In this document: in pieces, positions 32,537-41,758 of the stretch
How positions within the stretch are numbered: the first letter of the stretch is position 1
Layout of the letters: the number at the start of each line of letters is the position of its first letter
From: Rhodanobacter sp.
Lineage (GTDB): Bacteria > Pseudomonadota > Gammaproteobacteria > Xanthomonadales > Rhodanobacteraceae
Direction of reading: 5' to 3'
Length of the DNA stretch: 64,000 bases
Assembly: GCA_004298045.1 (NCBI GenBank)
Contig: SCRM01000016.1
Coordinates: 124,001-188,000, forward strand
Program-made: the position numbers and the translations under genes
Notes under the pieces: generated by a model
The model's input: the letters and a program-made list of their open reading frames with translations, nothing else
Database searches by the model: none
Told to the model about the DNA's origin: nothing

Positions 32537-34155
32537 GGCTGGGCCACCTGGGTGATGCCGCGGACGAGGTCAGCGCACTTCTCGGCGATCATGAACGTGG
32601 GCGCGTTGGTGTTGCCGCCGGTGATGGTCGGCATGATGGAGGCGTCGGCCACGCGCAGCCCATCGATGCCGTGCACTTTGAGGCCGGCGTCCACCACCGC
32701 GCCGGAATCGCCCGCCGGCCCCATGCGACAGGTGCCGACCGGGTGGTATTCGGTATCCGCCGAGTCGCGCAGCACGCGCGCGATGCCGTCCGGGTCGTCG
32801 GCGCGGATCGGCGTCAGCATCGCGCCGCGCCACGGCGCCAGCGGCGCCGCGTCCATGATCGGCAGCGCGCGTTGCACGCCGCGCACCAGTTGCGGCAGGT
32901 CGCCCGGATGACTGAAATAGCGCGGGTCGATCAGCGGCGCGACGCGCGCATCGCTGCTGGCCAGCCGCACCTGGCCACGGCTGCGCGGGCGCAGCAGGGT
33001 CACGTGCAGGCCGACGCCATGGCCCCAGTGCAGCTTGCGGTTGTGGTCGTCGACGATGGCGGAGAGGAACTCCAGTTCGATATCGGGTATCGCCTGCGTC
33101 GCATCGCTGCGCAAAAAACCCACGGCTTCGGCGACGTTGCTGGTGATGCAGCCGCGCCGCTCGCGCCGCCATTGGCGGATGCCGCGCCAGATCGCCAGCG
33201 CGCCGCCGGGCGACATGCCGAAACCGGCATCCGGCCGCCGCGCACGCCAGTTGAGGCTGGCGGTGATGTGGTCCTGCAGGTTCTGGCCGACGCCGGGCAA
33301 GTCCTGCACCACGTCGATGCCATGCTCGCGCAGCGCCGCCGCCGGGCCGATGCCGGAACACATGAGGAGTTGTGGTGAACCATAGGCGCCAGCGCACAGG
33401 ATCACCTCGCGGCGCGCCGCAAGCACCGCCGGCTGGCCGTCGCGTACCACGTGGATCCCGGTGACACGTCGGCCGTCGAAGGCCAGCCGCAGAGTCGCCG
33501 TATTGCTGAAGATCGCGAGATTTCGGCGGCTGCGAATCGGCTCGAGGTATGCACGCGCCGCGCTGCAGCGCTCGCCGCCGCGCATCGTCACCTGCGCCGG
33601 CGAGGAGCCTTCCTGCTGCTCGCCGTTGTAGTCGGGCGTGCGCGGCAAACCCGCCGCGGCGCAGGCTTCGACAAACGCGGCGGTACTCGGAAACGGGCTG
33701 CGCAACCAGCTCACGCCGAGCGGGCCGCCCTGGCCGTGCCAGGCGTTCGCGCCGAAGCATTCGCTGTCTTCGGTGCGCTTGAAATACGGCAGCACGCTGG
33801 CGTAATCCCAGCCGGGGTTGCCGGCTGCGGCCCAGCCGTCGTAGTCGCTGCGATGGCCGCGGCAATAGATCATCGCGTTGATCGCACTGCTGCCGCCCAG
33901 CACCCTGCCGCGCGGCTGGAAACCGCGGCGGCCATCCAGCCCCGCCTGCGGCACGGTCTGGTAGCGCAGCACGTGCTTGCCGATTTTCGCCGCCAAGGCA
34001 AAACCCATCGGCGCGCGGATCAGGACGCTCTTGTCCTCGCCGCCGGCCTCGACCAGCGCCACGCTCACGCCGGCGTCTTCGCTCAGCCGCGCGGCCACCG
34101 CGCAGCCGGCCGAACCGGCGCCCACCACGATGTAGTCGAACCCGTCCATTGCCAT
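32533..34155 (-). CDS. GMC-family FAD alcohol dehydrogenase
   Basis: A 540-residue glucose-methanol-choline oxidoreductase. It has the FAD-binding 'YIVVGAGSAGCAVAARLSE' near residues 7-25 and the GMC signature 'RGRVLGGSSAINAMIYCRG'. A second signature is 'GAYGSPQLLMCSGIGP', and the active-site pair is His in 'TEYHPVGTCRMG' and Asn in 'TGGNTNAPTFMIAE'. It should oxidise a primary alcohol to the aldehyde; the nearest well-known relatives are alcohol and choline dehydrogenases. The start overlaps the upstream stop as TGATG and its end overlaps the ALDH start, so translation of the three genes is coupled. No signal peptide is visible. Confidence 0.88.
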   Translation of the reverse strand: MAMDGFDYIVVGAGSAGCAVAARLSEDAGVSVALVEAGGEDKSVLIRAPMGFALAAKIGKHVLRYQTVPQAGLDGRRGFQPRGRVLGGSSAINAMIYCRGHRSDYDGWAAAGNPGWDYASVLPYFKRTEDSECFGANAWHGQGGPLGVSWLRSPFPSTAAFVEACAAAGLPRTPDYNGEQQEGSSPAQVTMRGGERCSAARAYLEPIRSRRNLAIFSNTATLRLAFDGRRVTGIHVVRDGQPAVLAARREVILCAGAYGSPQLLMCSGIGPAAALREHGIDVVQDLPGVGQNLQDHITASLNWRARRPDAGFGMSPGGALAIWRGIRQWRRERRGCITSNVAEAVGFLRSDATQAIPDIELEFLSAIVDDHNRKLHWGHGVGLHVTLLRPRSRGQVRLASSDARVAPLIDPRYFSHPGDLPQLVRGVQRALPIMDAAPLAPWRGAMLTPIRADDPDGIARVLRDSADTEYHPVGTCRMGPAGDSGAVVDAGLKVHGIDGLRVADASIMPTITGGNTNAPTFMIAEKCADLVRGITQVAQP

Positions 34156-35762
34156 CAGCCCCCCTGGTTGATCGCGCGCGCCGCTGCGCGTGCCGTGAGT
34201 ATGCAGCCTGGCAGGAACGTGCCCTCCAGCGAGCGCTTGCCGCTCGCGCCGCCACCGCCGAAGCCCGCCGCCTCGCCCACCGCGTACAGGCCGGGGATTG
34301 GCGCATCTGCCGCATCCAGCACCCGGCTGGACAAATCGGTGCGCAGCCCGCCGAGACTCTTGCGCGTGATGAGCCGGGTGCGGATGGCGATGAACGGCCC
34401 CGTGCCGCGTCGGGTGAGGGGTGCCGGCTTGCAGGTGCGCAGGCGATCCGGCCCCCATTGCCGCGCGTGCCGGATCTGGCGCAGTTGCACGTCGTTTTCC
34501 AGGCTGGCGCCGCGCGCGAAATTGGCATCGAACGCGGCGACGGTTTGCGTCAGCACGGCGGCATCGACATCGCGCGTGGCGGTCAGTGCATTCATCTTTG
34601 CCGCCAGCCCGGCGAGCGTGTCATCGACGAGGAAATCGGCACTCTCGCGCTGCATCTGCCGCAGCAGGCGCGGGTTGCCGAACAGCGTCTCGGCCAGGAA
34701 ACGCAGGAATTGCCGGTCGCGGATGCGCGCGTTGTGCTCGGCACCGGAGATCGCAAACTCCCTGAGCGCGATGCGCCGGTTCATCAGTTGCCACGTCCAC
34801 GGCTGTGCCTGCGCCGCAACGCGCTGGCACAACCAGTGGGTGTCGAAGCCGGTCACCAGCGGTTCGGGGCCGATGCGGCGGCCCTGGTGATCGAGCCACA
34901 ACGCGGATTTCGCCGGAATCAGCGACAGCCCGTGGCCCGGGAACTGCGGCTGCGGGTGGGCGATGCCGGCAGCGTAGTTCCACATCTCGCCGACGTGGGT
35001 GAGCTGGCCACCCAACCGGTCGGCCACGAGGTGCGCGAGCGCGCCGTCGGCGAGCGGGTTGGCGCCGTTCAACATCTCGCGCGGGCATGGCCGATCATGC
35101 GGCCAGTTGCGCCGCGCCTCGGCATGGCTGCCGTTCAAGCCACCGCTGGCGACCACCACCACCGGCGCGTCGACGCGCGACTCCGCACCGCTGGCCTCAT
35201 CCACCACCTGCACGCCGGACACCCGCCCCGCGGCGCGTTCGATGCCGACCACGCGGTGCCGATGCAACGTCGTCAACCGCCCGCCATCCGCCGCCCGCAG
35301 CGCGTCGATCAGGCGCCGCGTGAGCGCGAGCGAGGTGCCCCAAAGCACGTGGTAGCGCGGCAGCGAGTTGCCCTCACCAACGCGCCCGCGCTCGACCCAG
35401 TTGACCGCCGGCAGAAAGCGCAGGCCCATGCCGCTAAGCCAGTCGTACACCTCGGCCCGCGAGCGCTCCACGTAATGTGCAGCCCACGCACGCGGCCAGG
35501 CGTCATCCGGCGCCAGCTCGGCAAAACGCAGCCAGTCCGCCAAGGCGCGCTCCGGCGTGTCGGGGATCTTCATGCGCGCCTGTTGCGGCGTGCCGACCAG
35601 CGCCATGCCACCGAACGCCCAGCGCGCCAGGCCGCCGAAGCGCTCCGGCGTGTCGCGGTCGACGATCAGCACGCGCCTGCCAGCGCGCAGCGCCTCCAGC
35701 GCCACCACGATGCCGGCGATGCCGCCGCCGGCCACCAACAGGTCTGTCTGGGTTGTCGCCAT
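34155..35762 (-). CDS. FAD-binding dehydrogenase (COG3573/ketosteroid-dehydrogenase-like)
   Basis: A 535-residue flavoprotein of the fumarate reductase/3-ketosteroid 1-dehydrogenase fold and the first gene of the oxidative operon. The dinucleotide motif is 'DLLVAGGGIAGIVVALEALR', and the C-terminal FAD motif is 'GLYAVGEAAGFGGGGASGKR'. The central capping domain carries 'GEGNSLPRYHVLWGTSLALT'. Known members remove hydrogens next to a carbonyl. The ATG at 35762 has GGAGGGG just upstream, the best ribosome site in the operon. The promoter lies in the 98 bases shared with the divergent AraC gene. This matches the COG3573 'predicted oxidoreductase' group, whose substrates are not known to me. Confidence 0.85.
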   Translation of the reverse strand: MATTQTDLLVAGGGIAGIVVALEALRAGRRVLIVDRDTPERFGGLARWAFGGMALVGTPQQARMKIPDTPERALADWLRFAELAPDDAWPRAWAAHYVERSRAEVYDWLSGMGLRFLPAVNWVERGRVGEGNSLPRYHVLWGTSLALTRRLIDALRAADGGRLTTLHRHRVVGIERAAGRVSGVQVVDEASGAESRVDAPVVVVASGGLNGSHAEARRNWPHDRPCPREMLNGANPLADGALAHLVADRLGGQLTHVGEMWNYAAGIAHPQPQFPGHGLSLIPAKSALWLDHQGRRIGPEPLVTGFDTHWLCQRVAAQAQPWTWQLMNRRIALREFAISGAEHNARIRDRQFLRFLAETLFGNPRLLRQMQRESADFLVDDTLAGLAAKMNALTATRDVDAAVLTQTVAAFDANFARGASLENDVQLRQIRHARQWGPDRLRTCKPAPLTRRGTGPFIAIRTRLITRKSLGGLRTDLSSRVLDAADAPIPGLYAVGEAAGFGGGGASGKRSLEGTFLPGCILTARAAARAINQGG

Positions 35763-35787
35763 GTCCCCTCCGCATGCCACCAGCCAT

Positions 35788-35803
35788 TGATAGCGCCTTA
35801 TCA
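35788..35803. promoter_or_regulatory. Inverted repeat in the araC-type/FAD gene divergent region
   Basis: TGATA-GCGCCT-TATCA lies midway between the two divergent start codons, in the only AT-richer patch of a 98-base gap. It is a candidate operator or part of overlapping promoters. AraC proteins usually bind direct repeats, so another regulator is possible. Confidence 0.35.
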
Positions 35804-35860
35804 TCGCCATGCGATTGACTTTGCAGGCCAACGATCTTGACCACGCCAGCCACGGTGTCG

Positions 35861-36877
35861 ATGAGCTGGGCGAACACCGTGCTCGCCGCGGCCGAGCGCA
35901 TGGGCGTGACGCGCGCCAAACTGCTGGCACAAGCCGGCATCGACCGTGGCGAGCTGGCGTGCGCGCGCTGGCCGGTGGATCACATCACCCGGCTATGGCA
36001 CGCGGCGGTGGCCGCCACCGGCGACGCCGGCTTTGGGCTCAAGGCCGGCAGCAGCGTCGGCCCGGCCAACTTCAACGTGGTGAGTGGCCTCGTGCAATCG
36101 GCGCCCACCCTGCGGGCAGCGTTGGCGTTGGTGCCGAAATTCCAGCGCCTCATCAGCGACGGCGGCCGCGTGCAGTTCATTGCCGGCGTGCAGGCCGGCT
36201 GGATGATCTACCACCCGCGCCAAGGGCAGCTTGCTTTCAGCCCGCAGCAGATCGAAGCGGTGCTGGCCGCCAGTGTGTGCCTGATGCGCTGGGTCAGCGG
36301 CAACGATTTCCGACCGCTGCGCGTGCAGTTGAGCCACGCGCGCCTCGGCGCGCTCGCCGGTTATCGCGCGGCGTTTGGTTGTGCGGTGGATTTCGAGCAG
36401 GCCTTCAGCGGCGTGCTGTTGGCCAACGCCGTGCTGGATGCGCCACTGCCGCGGGCCGACGCCCGGCTGGCGCGGCTGCATCGCCAGGAGGCGCAGGCGC
36501 AGCTTGCCGCCCTGGCCGCGCCGGAGGATCTGGTGACCACGCTGCAAACCTGGATCACGGTGCACCTGCAAGGCGACACCGCCACGCGCCCGCATGCCGC
36601 CGCCGCCCTGGGGCTCAGCGAACGCACGTTGGCGCGCCGTCTGCACGCCAAACACACCAGCTTTGCGGCCCTGTACGACGCGGCTCGGCGCGATGCCGCC
36701 CTGGCGGCGGTGGCGGCCGGCGACCAGCCGTTGGCCGACATTGCGCTGGCACTGGGTTTTGCCGAACCCAGTCCGTTCTGGCGCGCGTTCAAGCGTTGGA
36801 CCGGCAGCCCGCCGGAGCGTTGGCAACGGCACGCCTCCCATCAGCCTCCACCGCCGCACACCGGCCGCCGCGGCTGA
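35861..36877 (+). CDS. AraC family transcriptional regulator (OruR/ArgR-like arabinose-binding N-domain)
   Basis: A 338-residue regulator. The N-terminal half resembles the PF12625-type ligand domain found in OruR and other AraC-type regulators ('NTVLAAAERMGVTRAKLLAQ', 'LVQSAPTLRAALALVPKFQ'). The C-terminal AraC DNA-binding domain has two helix-turn-helices: 'PHAAAALGLSERTLARRL' and 'LADIALALGFAEPSPFWRAF', ending in 'RWTGSPPERW'. It is transcribed divergently from the five-gene oxidative operon and very likely activates it in response to a pathway metabolite. Starts at TTG 35837 and GTG 35855 are also open; I chose the ATG. It shares only 98 bases with the target operon. Confidence 0.88.
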   Translation: MSWANTVLAAAERMGVTRAKLLAQAGIDRGELACARWPVDHITRLWHAAVAATGDAGFGLKAGSSVGPANFNVVSGLVQSAPTLRAALALVPKFQRLISDGGRVQFIAGVQAGWMIYHPRQGQLAFSPQQIEAVLAASVCLMRWVSGNDFRPLRVQLSHARLGALAGYRAAFGCAVDFEQAFSGVLLANAVLDAPLPRADARLARLHRQEAQAQLAALAAPEDLVTTLQTWITVHLQGDTATRPHAAAALGLSERTLARRLHAKHTSFAALYDAARRDAALAAVAAGDQPLADIALALGFAEPSPFWRAFKRWTGSPPERWQRHASHQPPPPHTGRRG

Positions 36878-36934
36878 ACGTCAGCGCACGCGAGGGCATC
36901 TGCGCGATTGACCCTCCGCAAGCGCGCTTCGATC

Positions 36935-39400
36935 ATGCACAACATGTCCATCGTCTCCCGCCTGCGCGCGCGCGCCGCGCCGCTGCCCGCGTTGTTGCTC
37001 ATGCTGCTGCTTGGCCTGCCAGCTCCGGCCGCGCTGGCGCGCGTTGATGCCGCCGCCAATGCGCCCGCTCCCACCCCCACGCAAACCCTGCGCCAGCTCG
37101 ACACGCAACTCGATGGCGTCAAGGCCGCGCTGCAAGCCGCGCCCAAGCACCCGCTCGACAAAGCCGCGCTGGCCGACCTGCGCACGCAAGCGTTGCAAGT
37201 ACAGGATGCAGCGCGTCAGCTGGCCACCGATCTCGCCCCGCAGATGGCCGCGCTCGACGCCCAGCTCGCCGTGCTCGGTCCGCCGCCGGCCAGTGGTGGT
37301 GCACCGGAGACCGCCGCGGTCGCCGCCCAGCGCCGCCAGTTGAACCACCAGCAGGCCGATCTGAACGCGCAGATCGTGCGCGCCAAATCGCTGAACCTCG
37401 ATGCGCTGCAGGTGGTGGCGCAGATCACCGGCCTGCGTAACGACCAGTTCCAGGAACAGCTCGCCACACGCACCAACACCCCGCTCGCGAGCGCGTTCTG
37501 GCATGACCAACGGCAGGCCCTGCCCAACGACCTGGCCCGCCTGCAGCGCCTCGGCGGCCGCTGGAGCGATGCCTGGCAGGCCGCATGGCAACCGCCCAAT
37601 CGGCGCCCGCTGATCCTGTGCCTGGTTGCCGCCGTACTGCTGCTGCTCGGTGGTCGCTGGACACTGGCGCAGGTATGGCACCGCGTAGTGTTGCGCGTGC
37701 TGCCCGATGGCCATTTGCGCCGCAGCGCCACGGTGCTGGCGATGGCGCTGATCACCACGCTGGTGCTCGGCCTGGTCGCGCAGCTCGTGCACCAGGCGGT
37801 GAACTGGGGCGATGCGCTCGATGACGACCTGGATGCGATGGCCCGCAGCGCGGTGCACGCCATCAGCTTTGCCGCGCTGATGGCCGGACTCGGCAGCGCC
37901 ATGCTGGCAGCCAGGCATCCCTCATGGCGTCTGCTGCCGTTGGCCGACGACGTCGCCCGCCGGCTGCACCGCTACCCGTGGTATCTCGGCGGCGCAGCGT
38001 TCCTGGTCGGCATCACCGAGCGCATCGTGCGCAGCATCGGCTCCAGCCTGCCGGCCACGGTGCTGCTGCATGCCCTGCTGGCGCTGCTCGTCAGCGCGCT
38101 GATTGGCAGCGTGCTGTTGCGCGTGCGCCACGCGCGCCGCCAGCGCGAGGCGCAAGGCGGAAACGAAGTGCGGCGGTCGCTGTGGGTCGGCGCCGCCAGC
38201 GCTGCCGCCGCGCTGGGCGTCGTCACCTGCTGGCTGGCGGTATTTACCGGTTTCATCGCGCTGGCGTTTTTCATCGCGGTGCAAATGCTGTGGACCGGGC
38301 TGATCGCCGCCAGCCTGTACCTGCTGACCGAGTTGGCGCGCGACGCGTTCGATGCGCTGCTGTCGCCGCACGGGCGCAGCGGCCAGCGGCTGCAGGCGGG
38401 CTTCGATCTCGACCCGCAGGCCTTGACGCGAACGGCGTTGGTGCTCACCGGCATCGCCCGCGTGCTGCTGGCATTGGCCGCGCTGGCGCTGGTGCTGGCG
38501 CCGTTCGACGCCAACCCCGGCGAGCTGGTGCAACGCACGCTGCAACGCTTCAGCGGACTGAAACTCGGCCAGTTGACGATCGAGCCGGCCACTGTGCTGA
38601 GCGCCATCGCGGTGTTCGTGATCGGCCTCATGCTGCTGCGCCTGTTCAAGCGCTGGCTGGGCGAAAGCTTGTTGCCCACCACCCACATGGACGCCGGCAT
38701 GCGCGAGTCGGTGGTGACCCTGCTCGGCTACCTGGGCGGAGTGCTGGTATTCGCACTGGCGCTGGCCGCGCTCAACGTCAGCCTGCAGAGCATCGCGTGG
38801 ATCGCCAGCGCGCTCTCGGTCGGCATCGGCTTCGGCCTGCAGGCCATCGTGCAGAACTTCATTTCCGGCCTGATCCTGCTGGTGGAGCGGCCGGTGAAAG
38901 TGGGCGACTGGGTCAGCCTGTCGAGCGACGTCGAAGGCGACATCCGCCGGATCAACGTGCGCGCAACGGAGATCCAGTTGTGGGACCGCTCTACCGTGAT
39001 CGTGCCCAACTCCCAGCTCATCACCCAGAACGTGCGCAACGTGACGCTCGGCGGCGCGCTCGGCCGCGTGCGCTTCTCGTTGCCGCTGCCGCTGGACACC
39101 GACCCCGAGCGGGTGCGCACGATCATGCTCGACGCGCTCACGGCAAACCCGGCCACGCTGGATACCCCGGCGCCGGCAGTGCTGTTGGACAAGGTGGAAG
39201 TGAGCGCGATGAGCTTCCTCGCCGTTGCCTACGTGCGCAGCCCACGGGAAACCAGTGGCGTGCAAAGCGACATCCTGTTCGACATCCTCGCCCGCCTGCG
39301 CGCCGCTGACCTGCCGCTCAGCTCGTCACAAAGCCTGGTAGTCCGCCGGGTGGATGGCGCGCCAGCAAAGCCCGCCGCGGAGCTGCCGACACCGCCTTGA
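36935..39400 (+). CDS. MscS-family mechanosensitive channel with DUF3772 periplasmic domain
   Basis: An 821-residue large MscS-type channel. A signal peptide (ending about PAALA) leads to a coiled-coil, Gln-rich periplasmic domain of the DUF3772 type ('LRQLDTQLDGVKAAL', 'RRQLNHQQADLNAQI'). About ten transmembrane segments follow, then the pore helix and beta domain: 'GFGLQAIVQNFISGLILLVE' and 'RPVKVGDWVSL'. Such proteins act as osmotic safety valves in the inner membrane. An ATG at 36944 and a TTG at 36908 are alternative starts; none has a clear Shine-Dalgarno. It follows the araC-type gene by 57 bases on the same strand, which may be coincidental. Confidence 0.88.
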   Translation: MHNMSIVSRLRARAAPLPALLLMLLLGLPAPAALARVDAAANAPAPTPTQTLRQLDTQLDGVKAALQAAPKHPLDKAALADLRTQALQVQDAARQLATDLAPQMAALDAQLAVLGPPPASGGAPETAAVAAQRRQLNHQQADLNAQIVRAKSLNLDALQVVAQITGLRNDQFQEQLATRTNTPLASAFWHDQRQALPNDLARLQRLGGRWSDAWQAAWQPPNRRPLILCLVAAVLLLLGGRWTLAQVWHRVVLRVLPDGHLRRSATVLAMALITTLVLGLVAQLVHQAVNWGDALDDDLDAMARSAVHAISFAALMAGLGSAMLAARHPSWRLLPLADDVARRLHRYPWYLGGAAFLVGITERIVRSIGSSLPATVLLHALLALLVSALIGSVLLRVRHARRQREAQGGNEVRRSLWVGAASAAAALGVVTCWLAVFTGFIALAFFIAVQMLWTGLIAASLYLLTELARDAFDALLSPHGRSGQRLQAGFDLDPQALTRTALVLTGIARVLLALAALALVLAPFDANPGELVQRTLQRFSGLKLGQLTIEPATVLSAIAVFVIGLMLLRLFKRWLGESLLPTTHMDAGMRESVVTLLGYLGGVLVFALALAALNVSLQSIAWIASALSVGIGFGLQAIVQNFISGLILLVERPVKVGDWVSLSSDVEGDIRRINVRATEIQLWDRSTVIVPNSQLITQNVRNVTLGGALGRVRFSLPLPLDTDPERVRTIMLDALTANPATLDTPAPAVLLDKVEVSAMSFLAVAYVRSPRETSGVQSDILFDILARLRAADLPLSSSQSLVVRRVDGAPAKPAAELPTPP

Positions 39401-39579
39401 GGCGGCGGCGAAACCAACGCCGTTCGGCTTGCGGCTGGCGCACGGAGCCGCGATTTTCGCGATAGCCGTTGCGTCCGGCACACCCGATGCGCGCCGCCTT
39501 TTCCGGCGGCTCCTCGTCGGGGGTGATGCGGGTCGGAAACCCCGGGTGCCGCGCCTCTCGCAGCGCGCCAAATTCACCG

Positions 39580-39610
39580 CTATCATCTAACAATGATAGT
39601 GACTCGCATT
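39580..39610 (+). promoter_or_regulatory. Fur-like operator overlapping the start of the FTR1 gene
   Basis: AATGATAGTGACTCGCATT (39592-39610) is a 9-1-9 inverted repeat with two mismatches that resembles Fur boxes. It overlaps a second repeat, CTATCAT-N6-ATGATAG (39580-39599). The site covers the presumed ATG at 39593, which suggests that transcription begins very close to the start codon. The Fur assignment is inferred from the gene's iron-uptake function. Confidence 0.55.
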
Positions 39611-41551
39611 TACACCCCTGCCACCCGACTGCTCGCCTTGCTGCTGCTTGCCGCAAGCTTCACCGGGGTTCCCGCCATCGCACAGGACGTGGCAACCACG
39701 GTGCCGCAAACCTGGCAGATGCTCGACTACCTCGCCACCGATTACGCTGGCGCGGTGCGGGGTGGCCAGGTCGTCAGCGCTTCCGAATACGCGGAAATGC
39801 GTGAGTTTTCGGCCACCGCTGCCCGGCGCATTGCCTCGCTCCCGGCCGGCCCGGAGACCACCGCGCTGAACCACGACGCCACCGCGCTGGTTGCCGCCGT
39901 GGATGCAAAAGCCGCACCGGAAGCCATCGCCCGCCAGGCCCATGCCCTCGCTGCCAGCCTGCTCAAGGCCTACCCGGTGCCCACCGCGCCGGAGGAAACG
40001 CCCGACCTCGCACACGGCGCGGCGCTGTACCAATCCACCTGCGCAGCCTGTCATGGCGCCACCGGCCACGGCGACGGCGCTGCCGGCAAGGCGCTCGACC
40101 CGCCACCGATCGCGTTTACCGACCAGGCCCGCGCCGACCAGCGCAGCGCCCTGTCGCTGTTCGAAGTGATCAGCCAAGGCGTCGCGGGCACGTCGATGAC
40201 GAGTTACGTCAAGACGCTGTCGCGTGAAGAGCGATGGGATCTCGCCTATTACGTGGGCACGCTTGCCTACGCGAACGAACAGGCCGCCGGGGCCAAGGCG
40301 TGGCAGCACGACAATACCGCACGCGCCGAAATCGCCGACCTCAAGGAGTTGTCGCAAGCCCGCGTGGCGCAGCTGGCGCCAGCGCTGGGGGTCGATACCG
40401 CACGTGCCATCGTCGGCTACCTGCGCGGGCACCCGGACGCCGTGCAGCAGGCGCTGAGCGGCGTGCCGCTGGCGCGCGGCCGCGTGGCCGCCAGCCTCGC
40501 GGCCTATCGGGCCGGCAACAACGCCGAAGCGACGGCACTCGCGCTGTCCGCGTATCTGGATGGCATCGAGCCGGTCGAGCCGCAATTGACCGATCGTGAT
40601 GCGGCGCTGCGTTCGCGCATTGAAACCGCGATGGGCGCCTACCGCACCGCGCTTGCGCGCAAGGCACCGGCAACGGAAATCGTGACCCAGGCGCAGACCA
40701 TCGACGTGCTGCTCGCGCAGGCCCAGGACGTGCTGAGCGGAAACAACGACCCCACCGCCACGTTCCTCGGCGCGTTCACCATCTTGGTGCGCGAAGGTCT
40801 GGAGGCGCTGCTCGTCATCGTCGCGATGCTTGCTTTCCTGCGCAAGGCCGGACGCGCACGCGCGGTCCGCTACGTGCACACCGGTTGGGTACTGGCGCTG
40901 GTCTCCGGCGGCATCACCTGGGCCATCGCGCGCTACTTCATCACCATCAGCGGCGCCGGACGCGAACTGACCGAGGGGCTGTCGTCACTGTTCGCCGCAC
41001 TGGTGCTGCTCTCGGTGGGGTTGTGGATGCACCAGAAGAGCATTGGCGGCCGCTGGCAGGCCTACCTCAAGACCAAAATGACCGCCGCCGCCGAACACGG
41101 CTCGGCGTGGTTCCTGTTCGGGCTGGCGTTCATTTCGGTCTACCGCGAGGTATTCGAAACCATTCTGTTCTATGCCGCGTTGTGGAACGAAGGCCAGGAG
41201 ATCTGGATCGTCGGCGGCATCGTTTCCGGCGGTGCGGTGCTGGCGCTGATCGCGTGGATACTGTTGCGCACCAGCCGGCGATTGCCGATCGGCACGTTCT
41301 TCTCCGCCAGCTCGTTCCTGATTGCGATCCTCGCCTTTGTGCTGACCGGCAAGGGCATCGCCGCGCTGCAGGAGGCCGGCTGGCTGGGCGTCACGGTGGC
41401 CCCAGTGCCGCGCATCGAATTGCTCGGCATCTTCCCGACCTGGCAATCGGTGTCGGCACAGCTCACGATCCTGGTACTGCTGGTTGCCGGTTTCACCTTC
41501 AACATGCTGCGCGGCAAGGCCGCCCGGATCCGATCCGACGCCCGCGCCTGA
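39593..41551 (+). CDS. Cytochrome c-FTR1 family iron permease
   Basis: A 652-residue protein joining a periplasmic cytochrome c domain to an FTR1/EfeU-type iron permease. A signal peptide (about residues 1-30) is followed by a haem site CAACH at about residues 150-154 ('ACHGATGHGDG'). The permease follows with the two iron-binding REXXE motifs, REGLE (about 400) and REVFE (about 517), and seven predicted spans. It should oxidise and import ferrous iron. The combination is known in several proteobacteria. The ATG at 39593 lies inside a Fur-like repeat; the GTG six bases later is an equally good start. No efeO or efeB genes are adjacent. Confidence 0.88.
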   Translation: MIVTRIYTPATRLLALLLLAASFTGVPAIAQDVATTVPQTWQMLDYLATDYAGAVRGGQVVSASEYAEMREFSATAARRIASLPAGPETTALNHDATALVAAVDAKAAPEAIARQAHALAASLLKAYPVPTAPEETPDLAHGAALYQSTCAACHGATGHGDGAAGKALDPPPIAFTDQARADQRSALSLFEVISQGVAGTSMTSYVKTLSREERWDLAYYVGTLAYANEQAAGAKAWQHDNTARAEIADLKELSQARVAQLAPALGVDTARAIVGYLRGHPDAVQQALSGVPLARGRVAASLAAYRAGNNAEATALALSAYLDGIEPVEPQLTDRDAALRSRIETAMGAYRTALARKAPATEIVTQAQTIDVLLAQAQDVLSGNNDPTATFLGAFTILVREGLEALLVIVAMLAFLRKAGRARAVRYVHTGWVLALVSGGITWAIARYFITISGAGRELTEGLSSLFAALVLLSVGLWMHQKSIGGRWQAYLKTKMTAAAEHGSAWFLFGLAFISVYREVFETILFYAALWNEGQEIWIVGGIVSGGAVLALIAWILLRTSRRLPIGTFFSASSFLIAILAFVLTGKGIAALQEAGWLGVTVAPVPRIELLGIFPTWQSVSAQLTILVLLVAGFTFNMLRGKAARIRSDARA

Positions 41552-41570
41552 CTGGCGGCAGGATAAACAA

Positions 41571-41590
41571 AGGCCGGCTTGCGCCGGCCT
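41571..41590. terminator. Bidirectional Rho-independent terminator between FTR1 and esterase genes
   Basis: AGGCCGGC-TTGC-GCCGGCCT is a perfect 8-bp stem with a four-base loop lying between two convergent genes. On the minus strand the stem is followed by TTTGTTTATCC, giving a reasonable U-tract for the esterase transcript. It probably also ends the FTR1 message, whose stop is 20 bases away. Confidence 0.75.
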
Positions 41591-41758
41591 CCGTCACGCA
41601 ACCCACCATGTCGACTACGACGTGCCGGCGATACCTTTATCTTCAGACTCCTACCTGCACGATGGTGGTTGGGGTGATGCTGGTACGAACACGCGGTACC
41701 GGCGGCGCGCCGATCGCGCAAAACCATGTCCGTGCCAGCCGGCCCCCACGAGCCCGGC

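Noticed and set aside
29942-32911. A 989-codon plus-strand open frame across the hydroxyacid oxidase and aldehyde dehydrogenase genes
   Set aside because: It crosses two real genes in antisense and the gap between them, has no ribosome site and no recognisable motif.
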